Assembly: GCA_026724425.1 (NCBI GenBank)
Contig: JAIUCV010000009.1
Span: 22,731,323 to 22,795,322, forward strand
Direction: 5' to 3'
Source: Erythrophleum ivorense
Taxonomy: Eukaryota > Streptophyta > Magnoliopsida > Fabales > Fabaceae
DNA: 64,000 nucleotides
Shown piece after piece: positions 24,464-37,676 of this stretch. The notes below the pieces were generated by a model. That model made no database searches, had not been told where the DNA came from, and worked only from the letters and a program-made list of their open reading frames with translations. The translations under genes and the position numbers were made by a program. Position 1 is the first letter of the stretch, and every line of letters starts with the position of its first letter.

Positions 24464-24570
24464 TTGAAAATTCATAACTTGGGATATGCAACTCTGATTT
24501 GTGCAAATTACCTGTCTATGGAAAGCTTAGGATGTGAAATATATGTTCAAAAAATTTCAAGCATAATTGA
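24464..24570 (-). mobile_element. Old LTR-A copy, left piece
   Basis: Short minus-oriented LTR-A wording (TTGAAAATTCATAACTTGGG, then a GGAAAGCTTAGGATG phrase) interrupted at ATTGA by the next element. The same old copy resumes at 31,028. Confidence 0.55.
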
Positions 24571-26579
24571 TGTAACACCATATTTATCTAACTTGCGCCA
24601 TGCCATTTTTAGGTCCTATTCGATGCATTTCATAATGAAGCAAGAAATGTAGCACGAGAACAATGAAGGTACATGCACTTTATCACAGATAAAATTTTTT
24701 TCTTCGGAGTCCCATGGGCCATATGGACTCATGTATCACATTATCATGTTTAATTACATAGATACAACATAAATCCATCACCAAAAGTGCCCCAGAACTC
24801 GTGCAAGGTAAGAGACACATAAAATTTCATGATGTAGCCTCGGTTAGAATTTTTCCTTTTCTGTCACAAATTTTGGAAAATCATAACTAATTCTAGAAAA
24901 ATAAAAATCATACATTCTTTACCATTCTGGAAATCTACACATGTATACTTTATGGTAAAAATATGATCAGGCCATGAAACATCACATAGAAGACGTTTGA
25001 CATTTAAAAAGGTGCAAAGGTCTGACTAGCTACTGGTACTGATACAGGTTTCTCCTATGAACTTAAAAAATGTTCAATTAATTCCATAAAAATCCAATCT
25101 ATGCAAATGATATCAATCTGGAAAGCTATAGATGCTAGCTAAAGGGAAAAAATAACTTAAGACTAGTTTAGGAACATCTAAGACTCAAAAAGCTAATCAA
25201 ACAGTAACTTAGGTTTATCTGGACGCCTGATACTGGACAGAAATTTCAAAAATTTATATCTCCCTCTCAAGACATTCAAATGAGGTGCTTCTAGTTGTCA
25301 TAAGTCACTAGGAATGTCTTGTTTCTTTTATAAAATTTTGTGGCAATTGGACATCATTTTCTTATGAGTGACAGAATTTAATTTCGGACCTGAGTGAACA
25401 GTGCACCACACAAATTTAGAAAATTTCTCAACTTTGAAATTTCATCAAATATTCGATAAACCTCTAAAAATTCTGCACTTTAGCTTCTCAAAAAGCACTA
25501 ATTGTACCAAGTCTCAGATCAAGAAGGGCTCATTTGGATAAAAAGTGGTATAGGTTTCTGATATGATTAATTTTGGTTCATATGAGATACCAATTATGTC
25601 CAAATGGTCTTCCTTGATGTTTGGCACATCTTGGGCACATTTAAAAAGCATGAATCTGACTTGTATGAATTGCCCAAGTGGTCCCAAACCTCATGCATCT
25701 CAATTTGGCCATTCCACTTCCATTATTACATACATTTCCATAATACTAGTTTGCCATTACATGTCCAAAATGTATATTTCCATACATATAACCTTAAATT
25801 TTATTTGTGCCTGATACATTAGCATAATTATACATGTTCATAACATCATGGGACATATACAATAATGAATTACAACATTTGCCACTCATATGGCTTTAAA
25901 GAGACAAAATCTATGTACTTTGATGTCATACTCTCATCTCTCAAGTGGTTAGCTCCCATTTCCTTGTTCTCTTGGTCCACTTAGCATGTTAGAACATTGG
26001 AGAGGAGGGAATAAGATTCAAAGAATCCCAATAGCACATTTCCCTTTCAATCACACATAAAAGATACAAAATAAATCTTATAAATGCATGCATGGGTATA
26101 TTGACATGTGCAATCATTCAAGAAACATTTTTAATATTTGAGCAAGTCATACATAGCATACATGGGCTTGCCAAGTAAGTGGATTAGCCTCACATATTTA
26201 CTTATGGATTTTTGGACTTGCCTCACCCATTTCTTTAAGAGGTCTTTAACTCAACCTTACTCTTGGGAGTCAACCTCACTTTTGGGAGACTCTTTACTTT
26301 GTCTCAACTAAACTTTAAATGTTCTTGGCTCATCCTCACCATGGCTAAAGGTTTTTGGCTTCTCCACTCTTAAGCAAACCCAAGCACATATAATAAACAT
26401 CATATGAAAGCATATAGTAATATCATGGCATCATAGAATAAAAGTCATACTAGAATACTTTTCATGGCTTAAAATTACATATACACACATTCAAAGACAA
26501 GCCAAGTGTAACAACCAGAAAAAGAAAAGGGAAAGAAAAGAAAAGCTGAAAATTTTCGAAGGCTGAAAATTTTCTAAGT

Positions 26580-26815
26580 CTGCTAGCTATAGCCTAGCTA
26601 TAGTGAATGTACCTGTTCGTTATAGCCTAGCTATAGCGAGAGTGCCTTCTCGCTATAGCGAAAATGCTTCTAGTTATAGCGAGTGCAGGCATCTCATACA
26701 AAAACCAGGGAGTTGCTCACCGTAGCGTACGCTATAGCGAAGGCGAAGGTCTGGGACTGACACGAGCTCGCCATAGTGAGGGTTATGGCTCGCTATAGCG
26801 AGGGTTAGTCTGAAA
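26580..26815. repeat. Array of CTCGCTATAGCGAG palindromes
   Basis: About ten variants of a palindromic unit within 235 bp. CTCGCTATAGCGAG near 26,790-26,805 is a perfect 14-bp palindrome; others are TCTCGCTATAGCGAA, TAGCTATAGCGAG, TACGCTATAGCGA, CTCGCCATAGTGAG and decayed TAGCTATAGCC. The surrounding DNA is not CG-rich. Confidence 0.8.
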
Positions 26816-27540
26816 AAGTGTGAAAAGCGAGATTTTGACCTTTTTAAACTTCCAAACTCTTCCTTTCTCTGTAAACTGACCTAAGCTTCGACTAAGAGAG
26901 AGAAAAAGGGCTGTGGAGAGAGAGAGAAACCTAAAGAAGGAAGGAGAACAAGCAAAGAGGTAAGCAATCTTGAGATTTCCTTAGCTTTTCTCCCTAGCAT
27001 GTTATTCTTCTCCCCTTTGCCCTCTCTTTCTATGGTTTTAGTAGTTGATTTGGATTTGGTTATGAAGAGAGAAAGTGGAAAACCACTCTTGAGGAAGGGT
27101 AGAGCTCATGTAGCTTCATTTCTTCTTCTTTGCTTTCCTTTTTGAGAGCTTGAGAGAGTAAGGAGAGTGAGTAGAATTCTAGAGAGAGAATCCCTAGTTT
27201 CCTACATGAGTAGTAGGGGTTTGCTTCGATGAAGAGTCCCTTTAGCTTTATGAGAGTTTATTTGAGTTATGAGAGAATAATCCTATGCTCTTTGTTGTGC
27301 TTAGGCTCAAAGGAAGCAACTCCATCTAGTTGTGAGTGTGAAATCAAGAAGGGAGAAGAGAAATTGAAAGGGAAGGCTTGTGTTAGCCGATAAGGTAGCT
27401 CTCTACTCTTTCTTATTGCATTCTTGGATGTGTATAGTCATTGTATGCTTGTGTATGTGCTTGTATGATGAGATATGCCATTTGATGTTGCCTTGATGCA
27501 TTGGTACCAATATGTTTATGATATGAGTTGTGGAAATTGC

Positions 27541-27665
27541 TCGGGTAAGGTGATGCCCGAAAGTCCCTTGAGACGGTGAGGTGGAGCCAAAAGTCCCTAA
27601 ACCAAGGGTGAGGCCAATTCAAAAGTCCCAACGCTCGGTGAGGCTAGACCCGGAAGTCCCCTGGA
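27541..27665 (+). repeat. 34-nt tandem array typical of LTR-A (best copy)
   Basis: Three to four units of about 33-36 nt, each built as AAAAGTCCC, a variable part, then GGTGAGGC and a short variable link. Decayed versions occupy the equivalent place in other copies: about 1-110, 17,385-17,545, 39,757-39,925, 54,140-54,330 and 63,365-63,535 on the plus strand; 2,345-2,500, 5,865-6,040, 26,190-26,365, 43,910-44,070 and 59,505-59,665 on the minus strand. It always lies 100-300 bp upstream of the conserved inverted repeat, as upstream promoter or enhancer repeats would. That role is inferred. Confidence 0.75.
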
Positions 27666-30600
27666 GCCTATTCTTGGCATGGCATAGAACACATATGTTG
27701 TGTCATTGTGACTTGTTTGCATGCTTTGACTGATTTATATATCTTGATTGCTTCTTGAATGAGTATGAGCTATTGAGATTTCCTGAATCTCACCCCCTTC
27801 CTTCTCCCATCTTAACATCCAGGTGGAGCTCAAGAGCCTAAGAGTGGAGGCCATGAGGTATAGAAGGCCTTGTTTTGCCACTTTCGCACACTTACACCTA
27901 GCTTGATGTATAGGAAGACCAAGTACTTTTGTATATATATTATTTTGAGTTGTAAATATGTGAGTACATGTAAACATATGTATAGATGATGTATGAACTG
28001 TGGAACGAGCCAAAGTAATGAGATGTAGAATTTGGCCCTTTTGTGGCTTATATGAAATGGTGCATTTTGTCCCGTAGCATAGTGAGTTTGAGTTGTGTAT
28101 TGACTTGGACCATTTGAGTAATTCATATATGCTATGTTTGTACTTTTAAACTTGCCCAAGAGATGCTAGAGCATGTGGGAGGCCATTTGGACCCCACTTT
28201 GAACCAATTGGGGTGCTAAAACCGTCAATTTTGTGAGCTCCGTCAAAGTATGACTAGATGAGCTCTTCTTAATATGAAATTTGGCATGCCTTTAGAGTCT
28301 ATTGAGAGCTTCTTGAGAAGCTAAAGTGGGTAATATTTGGAGGTATAGGGAATATTTGGCGAATTGTTGAAGTTTGGAAATTTTCTAGTTTTGGTCATGA
28401 TACTGTGCATTGGTCATGATACTGTGCAATAAGTCCGAAAATGAATTCATATCATTCATAGACCAAATGGTGTCTGATTGTCATGAAATTTTATGAGCAT
28501 AAACTAGATATCCACAGTGACCTATACAAACTGGAAGCACCTCAATTGGAGGTCTGTAGAGAGAGAAACGACTTTCTGAAGTTCTGTATCAGCATCAAGG
28601 GAAGTTTCTGACCTTCGTTATTGTTCCATCGGTTTTTGAGGTCCAAGAGCTCCTGAACTGATCTGGACTTATTTTTATCCTCTATTTAACATCTGTATCT
28701 TTCCAAGTTGATATAGTTTGCCCCAGATTGAATTTTTGTGGAATTAATCATGAGTTTTCAAATTTCATGACAGTAAACTGCACCAGTATCAGGGACAGCC
28801 GGACCTCTGTGTCTCTTCGATGTCAATGACGGTCCAAACACTGAGATTGTGGTGGGGAGTTATTTTTAGTGTGAAATTAACAGCCAAATCTTTCTAAAGA
28901 GCTATAATTTGCTCGATTTTCATTTTTTTAGAATTAGTTATGATTTTCCAAAATTGGAGCAAAAAATCTGGCTTATGGGCTCATTTAAGAAATTGCATTT
29001 TCTTGGTTTGTGGCTTCATATCCGTGGTTTATGAGTTTTTTGAGACTATGTACAAGTTGTATAAATGGTTTTTGAGTAGAGAATGTGAATGATGGGTTCA
29101 CGGGACCCACGGGGCAAAATATGACCAGTTTAACCCCGACTTAAAGTAGTAAAATACCACGGTTTCGGTCATTTTCCTAGGAAATCATATGGAATCAAGC
29201 TAGAGGGAGATGAATTGGAGTTAAGTTACTATGGTGTTACACCAAGCATACATTCATGCATGAGAGAAGGAGGAGTGAGCTACCTTGCTTGCATTCATGC
29301 ACTTTTTTCCTTGAACTTTGAGTCCTCTCCCTTGACCTCACACACCCAAGAAGGTGGAGATCATTTCTCTTGCCCTAAATACAATTTATGGAAGTCAATT
29401 AGGTTCATAGATTTAATTCTAAGGCACATATCCTCTTTAAACACTAACTTAGTCTATTAACTCCTTTATGGTTCCAAGAATGCACTTAATGAAGTAATAC
29501 CCATCAAATAAATTCTAGACTCTATTCATTCCTTTCATTTATGATTCTTGACTCTTTTTAAGCCTCTTGGAGTCATCACACAATTAAAACAAAGAGCCTT
29601 ACTACATATTGTTTCTTTAGGTCATATTATGGAACCTAAGACACCAATTCATTCTCTAGGCCTCCTAAATTTTTTTCAAGGTTTCCCTTCATTTTCATTC
29701 ATCATATATGACTCAAAAATGGGCGTGAAAAAATTTAAAACTCTCCCTAGGTGTCTTAACCCCCTTTGGGCAAGACTATGCACCATTTAGCCTCCATGGA
29801 AGTTTGCTTTGTTTTCTACATGAAAGATGCATATGGGGAGACTTCTAAGGATCTTGGGAACTCATTTAAACATTCATTTAGGCTAAGAATAATTGCATCA
29901 AATCATATTTTCAAGGAAACCCATGAAACCCTAGGTTTGCCACCTTGAAAATCCATGGCCTTTTCTTGAATTTCTTTGCATATTCTTGCTCTCTAAACTC
30001 TTTTTCTAAGATTCATCCTTGGTTCTACCCAAAATCCAAGACCTCCTATTGCTTCTTGAATGGGGCGAACCATGGAGAGAAGAGGAGCAAGGGGTAGCAA
30101 TCATGGAAGGAGAAATTACCTTGTTTTTTCCTTGTTTTCTCACTTGAATCTTCCTTTCTTTGGCCTCCTCTCTTCATATCCGAATTTTCCCTCCTTGGTC
30201 TAACCTCAAAACAGTCCTAAATACATCAAAAATTCTATGGGAAAGAAGGGAAAATGGAGGAGGATGGATTTGCTAAAGAGAAACCAAGTAATCCTTACCT
30301 TTTTCCTTACCTTTTCTCCCTCCAAAGCTTCTTCTCTTGGTGCACCTAGGAGTTAGCTCTCTTCTCTGGTTTTGGGGAAAAATTTGGTGGACCTAAATGA
30401 GGGGAGAAGAAGGGCTCCTCATATATATAAGGGGTTTAAGAAACACTTTCCAAAAATTCTTATTTTTCCCTTCGTTCTTGGCATTTTCGTTTCTAACTTG
30501 TTTTAGCTCCTTTTTTAGAACTGTCTTTTCCATTATGAAATTTAGGTTCCCAATTTAGTAAAATTCTTTTGAAATCACTCGAATTGGAGCTAAACCCTTC

Positions 30601-31027
30601 CCAAATGAATCTACCAAAGCTCGGGTGCACTGACGTTGGAAAACGTCTCCTAGAGGGGCTTTAGTTGTCTTGGGGCTTCCTATGTTTTTCAGTGCCCCTG
30701 AGAACCCTGGAAAACTCAAAACTTTCATTTAAAAAGCCCTCATGTGAGAATTCTAAAATTTTCTTAAAATGACACAAATGTCCTTACATTTCGTTAACCG
30801 TTCGTTCAAATTTATTTCTTTATTCTAGCTCTATTTTTCTTTTCATCTGAGCCTGGGACTCTCATTTTTAGGAGTTTAGAATGCTTCACAAATTCTTTGG
30901 GACCTTAACTAATTCATTTCGGGAGACTTCCTTTTGTATCCGGTGAATTTCGTTAGTTTTTAAAGAAACCGTACATTACATTTATTATATTTTCTCTCAT
31001 TTTTAGAGAATTGAATATTACAATTGA

Positions 31028-31599
31028 GCCCATTTGTACACCCTAAAACCATGAAGAACATAACCTATTTAGAATTTGTAGCATTAGACCCACATAACCA
31101 AACCCCAAACTTTAAAAATGCATAACTTTAGCTACATAACTCCAATTTATGCAAATGCAATGGAGACAGAAAGCTTATAATGTAAACTTTGTAACTGTAA
31201 AATTTCATGAGCAATGAAATTTATTTGACTCCTCAAAGACACGAAAAACTAGAACATGACATTATGAACAATACTGGGGACTAAACTGCATAATTTTCTA
31301 AACTTTGGAAATTCACAAAATATTCTATAGAGCTCCAAAAATTCTCATTCTTCACTTGTTAGAAATCTCCATGAAGGGTCTAATTACATGCCAAATCTTA
31401 GACTCAAACTATGTCATTTGGGCCACCTTTGGCATAGATGCAACTTAGGTCTCTTTTATGCCACTTTTTAGGTTCCATAGGACTCAAATGGTATCCAATT
31501 TTCATTCTTCTGCTTTGGGCAAATTTCATTCATGCTAAACATCATTTCTATCAATTTCGTTATGTACAAAGAGACTTAGATCAAAATATGACCCTCTTA
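31028..31599 (-). mobile_element. Old LTR-A copy, right piece
   Basis: Minus-oriented LTR-A wording resumes after the insertion at 24,571-31,022, with 3'-third phrases such as AAAATTTCATGAGCAATG and ACATTATGAACAATACT. It is cut at 31,599 by the Gypsy-B element. Confidence 0.55.
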
Positions 31600-31737
31600 T
31601 GTAAGAATCCTAACTATTAATCATGCTAATTGGTCATAATCAAATTCTTAATCTCTTGTGCTATGAGTTAAACATTGTCACTAATTCGTTAGAAATGGAA
31701 ATATAGAGAAATTTGAATCTTATTAATGATTCCAAGT

Positions 31738-34700
31738 TATAATATCTAGTCTTTCTAAAATTGAACTAAAATCGATGAGTTATAAATAGAAGATCCCAAA
31801 ATCGAGGGAAAAAAGGCTAAATAAAATTAGAATAATAATCTAGATATCTAGAAATGAGGATACAAAGCTAAAGATGCCCTAAAATTGGAGTCAGAGCCAT
31901 GGTAGCTAAATAAAATTATCTAAAAATGTAGTGGCATTTTTGTAATTTTAGGTAACTTTTTAAAAACACAAAGGAGGGAGTTTTATATGGTAAAATTGAA
32001 TTTCCAGGGCTTTCAGAGGTTCCAAAAATCATAGGAACCCTTAGAATGATTAAAACCTCTCTAGTGTGCGATTTTAGGTTATCCATTGACTCAAACTTTG
32101 ATTAGATGATTTGGTAAGATTTTAAATCTAATTTGGATGAATCCAAAGGCATTTTATGAATTAGAAGACCTAAGTTTTCATATGGAAAAGACAATTTTAA
32201 AAAAGGAGCTAAAATGAGTGAAAAAGGGAAAAATGAAGTTGAAGGGCAAAATAGAAATTATGAAAAATGTTATAACTCATCTCCTTTCTTCTTAAAATAG
32301 GCTAGCACATCTCCCACCATCTAAAACAAAATTCCCTTGCACTAAACCAGAGCTCTAAGTTGTACCAAAGGAAGAAGAAAGTAGGAAGAAAACAAACCAA
32401 GAAAAGGTATGTATTTTGGCACTTTTTCATGCTTCTTCCTTCACTAAGTTAATTCTCCTCTTCAAGCCCTCTTTCCCTATGGTTTTAGTTTCCTAAGAGG
32501 AGGCTTTTCATGGGTGGACTTATGGAAGAAGGAGAGGATTTGAGGAAACCAAGTTTTGTACCAAATTCTCTTGAAAAGCTTTAAGATAATGTATGGAACA
32601 AGGTGCAAAGTTGGCTTCTCCAAGGGTTTTAAAGTGTAAGGAATTGAATTATGCAATTATATTCAAGAAAGGAGCATTAGAAAACAAAGTATAATAGTTA
32701 GGGTTTCAATTGAACCTTGAGAGTTTTAGAACTTTAAGAGGATAACTTAAGCCATATTTAATCATATCTAGACTTTAGAGAAACCAAGGAATATGGATAT
32801 GTATCAATTTCCCAAAGAAAACAAACAAAACTCCATATAGCTTCTCATATGTGTATGGTTCGCCCAAGGAGAGAATGGATAGGTAGGGAGTGTTTCTTTA
32901 AGTTCTGATAAATTTAGAAACTTAGCCATGATGAATAAAGAATTATGTAAGCATTAGATTGAGTTTAGAAGCCTTAGAATAGAAGTTGAAATTTTAAGGC
33001 CTAAAAGAGGTTAATGAAGCAAGTTAGTTCTAAATCCTTCAAACCAAGTATTAATGGTTCAAATGAGTTTTTTGAGAGTTATAAGACTTGTAGAAAGTAA
33101 GAGTTTGAAGTTTAAAAAGCAAGAACCAAAGGTTGCTTCATAATGGCCCTAAAACTAGCTTTATATAGCATATTGAGTCCTAAAGAAATTCAAGGAAGAT
33201 AATGAAGCCTAGAATGAGTCTATGGGATTAATTTGCATTGTGATTGTCATATATAGGTCAAGGTAATCCAAACTCCCTCATTTGCAAGTGTCAAGCCAAA
33301 GAAAGTAAGGAAAAAGGAAGCCAATAAGCAGGATTATGGTACATTCAAGTTCCTAGAATTGCAAGGTAGCTTTATCTCCCTTTCTTGCATATAATTGAGT
33401 GCTTGAATGAGTTGTAATGCTTATGTGTGTTGTTGCTTGATGTATTCATGATATATATTTTAGCATAATTTCCATAATGAACTATATGAATGAGAATGAT
33501 ATATGTTTCGATTCTTAGCTTCCCTAAGGCTTGGAATTGAGTATAATAGCTCTTCCTTGGCCCCTGGGTTGAGAAAAGTCGAGTTTAGCAAGTTTATGAT
33601 GAAGCTATGGCTATGAAAGGAATGAATTTTTTTGTTTTATAACGTATTTGATTCATATAAGGCATGAGCATTGCATTCTTGCATCACACGCATGGCATAC
33701 ACTCATGACATTCTTGTATGTATTGAATTGGTCAGGATTAGCTACTGAGATTCTCCCAAATCTCAGCCCCTATGCTTCTACTAACCATTTAGGGTCACCA
33801 AGCCAAAGTCAAGACCATGAGAAGACTTAGATGTTAGGAAAGGATGTAATAATACTCTCTTTTGTATTAAACTATGATGTATGTATTCATATGGCACATT
33901 TCTTGTATCTTTATGGACGTATAATGTATATGATGATAATTCTTCATGCTTTATGATGGAGCCATCTAAATAAGTATGAGACCATGGATGTAGAGCAAGT
34001 TATGGCAAAGTATGAGCATTATAATGATGATTGACTATGTAAATGTTAATAGGGATATGTGTATACTTACATGTCAAGGGGTCAAATGTTGATCCACCTA
34101 TTTTGGAATGATATGGAATGGTTAAAAAAGCCATTTAGGATGGAAGAAATATGCTCAGAGTGGAAGGAAACCAATTGGACACCAAATGGTTCAAATTGGT
34201 ACCTAAAATGGTCTTAAATTTGCTATAAACAACTCTTATGTCAAAAGTAGCTTAAATGATCTAATTTAAGCCTAAAATTGGCATGCATTTAGACCCCTCC
34301 TAGAGATTTTTTTGAGCTAAGAACCATAATTTTTAGAGTTGTACAAAATATTTTACAAATTTTAGAAATTGGATAGAAAATTCATTTAGATCCTGGTACT
34401 GTTCACACAGAATAGGTTTGATATTTCAGGTTTTTTATGAGCTAAATGAAGTTCAATACTCATAAAATTTACAAAAATATATTTCACATTATAGGATTTC
34501 TAAAGCCACTGAGTTTGCATAAAAAGAAGTTGTATAGAGAAAGTTATGAATTTTTGAAGTTAGGGGTCAAAATGTGTCTAAGTATTGTAGTAGCCACTAA
34601 TATGCCATGCCTTTCATGGGCCAAATAAGCTCAAGTACTCTTGAAATTTTTATAACAATTAAGTCTCATCTTAAGCTTTTCGTAGCCACTAAGAGCACCT

Positions 34701-35187
34701 AATTTAGAGTTGTGTAGCTCAAGATCTGCTATTTCAAAGTTTAGGTATGCTATATGCCTCTAATTCTACTCTATATTAGTATTCCATTGCCTTTGACTAG
34801 ACAAATGACCTCAATTTTACCTAAAAGTCTTATAAAATGTAGCTCATATCCTAAGTTTTTCATAGACACCTAATTTGCATGATTTGGAATAGTATAGCCC
34901 AAGTTATAATTTTTCAAAGTTTGTATAGATTTTGTATCTTATGCTATCATTTCGGGTTCAATGGTATTTAAAGGGGTTCTAAGAGTTATACACCATAAAT
35001 TGAGTATGAACAAACTTGTTTATGATAAAAATGAGTTAAAGAAAGGAAAGGATTAAGTTTGGAATCCTATAACTCAAAATGACCCTTAAATAGCCCATTT
35101 CGATATTAAAAAGCTTAGGTATAGATATGAATTTTAATACTATTTCTATATATTGTATGAATGAGTTAGTAAAAGCTAGGTATGACA
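31738..35187 (+). mobile_element. LTR-A insertion in the left Gypsy-B LTR, TSD CAAGT
   Basis: A 3,450-bp unit starting TATAATATCTAG (canonical TGTAATATC with G to A) and ending TATGACA, between CAAGT at 31,733-31,737 and 35,188-35,192. The uninterrupted right LTR reads GACTCCAAGTTACC at this place, confirming the insertion. The inverted repeat is TGAGATT/AATCTCA at 33,746-33,765; the 34-nt array is not recognisable. ORFs inside are by-products. Confidence 0.88.
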
Positions 35188-37676
35188 CAAGTTACTGATC
35201 ATAGGAACAAAAATGTTCACAATTAAAGGCATGTAAACTCTCATATTAGACATTCATTACTCTCCCAAATGATTTAAGGGAACATAAAACTCATTTACCC
35301 TAATTTGCAAGTCAATATACATCAAACCTTAACGAAAATCAAAGTTTTGAAGCTAAATTCGAAGTTTGGAATCTCACATTGCAACTTGGAATGACCCTGT
35401 TGCAGCTAAGTTAATCTCTGGAATCTAAAAACTAAATTATTGCATCGTGACTTGGTAAATCCACACCATGACTTAACTCATTATTGGAAATATTTTTTCT
35501 AAGTTACACAACTCTAGTTGTGGCTTAAAACTCCCACACTGTGTGGAGCTCCCCTTAGGCTCCACTATTCAAGTTCTCATGATTCTTGTTGCGATGAGCA
35601 TTCCTTGCACTGTGGTGAGATAAGCCACTAGAACTTAAAATTCCAATTTTCCTTGAGTCTTGCTACAGTGAGACACCTTTCTAGAACTCTCCTAAGCATC
35701 TCGCTAATGGTCACTGTAGCAAGATTGCTCTTAAGTACCCCCTAGACCTAATTTTCTCACCTCACACTGTAACTCAATTCCCCTTCACCACGATGCTTTC
35801 AGCCTCTATTACCTCAAACTTCATTCTTGGCCACAACTTGAAGATTCTGAGCCACAACTCAACTCCCTCATAATCCTATTCTCTTAATTACACACTTTCC
35901 AACCATTTACCACTAACCTTAGGTAAATTCTAAGACTTCCATGACTAATATATATGGTTTTATGGATGTCTTAACACCTAAATTCCATAATTTAATAATC
36001 CTCATTATTTATAGGCTTAGGGGGAATTATGACAATTGATTACTACTATACATCAGCACATTATGACAATAATAGGTACTCAAGCTATTAACAACATCAT
36101 TTTGGTACATATTCCCAATAGAACTCCACACTGCAATACTTAAATTGATCATTCATGGCAAGGTATAATTATATTCTCAAATGATATGTCATAAATCTTT
36201 ATCAACATAAATCCATATCAGATTATAAATAAGTACTTATGTCAGAGTTCAATACTACATAATCTAACTTCCTATTAGATACATCATTGATTACAAAGCA
36301 TCAAAATACCTACACTTGGCAATATGATTGCATAATGATATTATACAAAATAAATCACAAAATTAGTATCTATTCTAAATCAAATGGTCCAAATGTAGAA
36401 ATCCTACATAAGGCCTTAAGCTATGGATGTTTATCTACTTGTTTCCCTTTTTCCTTACTCGAGGAACCTTCACCTAAAATTGTTAGCTTACAAAATGGGA
36501 GTAAGACATGAATCTCAGTAACCAAAGGATAATTCCATACATATGTTCAATTTAATTAGCATAAATTCATATCAAACATAGTTACTAAAAGCAGCATCGT
36601 TGTCAATAAATGAACTAGTTGGACTACTAGTGATGACTATCTCATACCAGTAATCACATATATTATGTTAATGGCCAATAACATAAGGAAATGCTTGTAC
36701 ATGGTGCCAACTCTCTATTGAGCACAACCTGGGCTCAATACATTCATGAGTTTGATCACAACTCAATACTCGATTGAAGCACAATGCATGGGTGACAGCT
36801 GCATCACAACTCCACCAGGGACTCACTTAGGGTCAAAACACAATGATTAAATAGCCAGCCAGTTATTTAGGAAGGCAAAGATACATTATGCAGCAATTAT
36901 CAAGTTAACAAAGCATGTGTAAGGAATTAAATTAAACCCCAATTACCTTACTTAATTGTGTCAAATTTTGAAGTTAGGATAAGTTTCCACACTCTAAGGA
37001 TCCTAAAGTAAATTAAAGCATTGTCTTAGATACTAATTTAAACATAAACCAAACACCATGGGATTTAATCATTATAAGCTACTGAGGAATCACTTACCCA
37101 GCCACCAAGGGATTCTAAATTCGGATTTAAGCTTCCCCACACCAAAAACCTCAATGTTTACTCTAATTTTTAGGTATTTTCTCACAAAATCAAAGCCCAT
37201 TGTGCAAGTTAGCTATTAGGGCCACTATTCAGCAAAGAATACATCAAAATGAGGGAAAGATACTTACCTAATAATCCCACTAGCCTCAAGCTCCAAAAAT
37301 GCACAAGAAATCACCTAAAAGAGCAAGTTTCAGATTCAAGAAAAAGATGAAAATCTTCTAAATAACAAACCAATAAGATCAAAATGTAAAGGAAGAAAAG
37401 AGGATCAAGTTTTATATAACTCAACTTGGCTAATTCCTCCTATAGAAGTGAGAAATGGTAAAGATATGCTAAAGAAACCTTAGCCCCCTTTGGATATTAG
37501 AAATTCCATCTTGAGCTCCTTAGGTTTTCTAAAGAATAAGGAAGGAAGTTATGGAGGATTTAGGGTTTTAGTGAGATCTTAGGCTGATTTAAGGGTTCAT
37601 GCTCCACTTGGGCCCTTTTTTTTTCTTAAGTTTTATGCTTTTATGAAATTAAATTAGGCCATTCCTATAAACTAAG

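Larger units (their letters stand above)
26507..29241 (+). mobile_element. LTR-A variant nested in the minus copy, TSD CCAAG
   Basis: A 2,735-bp plus-oriented unit, TGTAACAACCAG to GGTGTTACA, with a perfect duplication CCAAG (26,502-26,506 and 29,242-29,246). Its first ~310 bp differ from ordinary LTR-A and hold the CGCTATAGCG array. From about 26,900 it carries LTR-A landmarks: a purine-rich AGAGGTAAGC junction (26,960), the best-preserved 34-nt array (27,541-27,665), the inverted repeat TGAGATTTCCTGAATCTCA (27,774-27,792) and the triplicated 3' third. It retains more CG dinucleotides than its host, consistent with being younger. Confidence 0.9.
24571..31022 (-). mobile_element. LTR-A solo LTR-like insertion, minus strand, interrupted; TSD ATTGA
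   Basis: Starts TGTAACACCATA and ends GAATATTACA, with a perfect duplication ATTGA (24,566-24,570 and 31,023-31,027). Excluding the nested unit 26,507-29,241 its own length is about 3.7 kb. The tandem array is at about 26,190-26,365 and an inverted-repeat relic (AAGATTCAAAGAATCCC) near 26,011. ORFs at 29,215-29,948 are readings of its 5' third in reverse. Confidence 0.9.
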
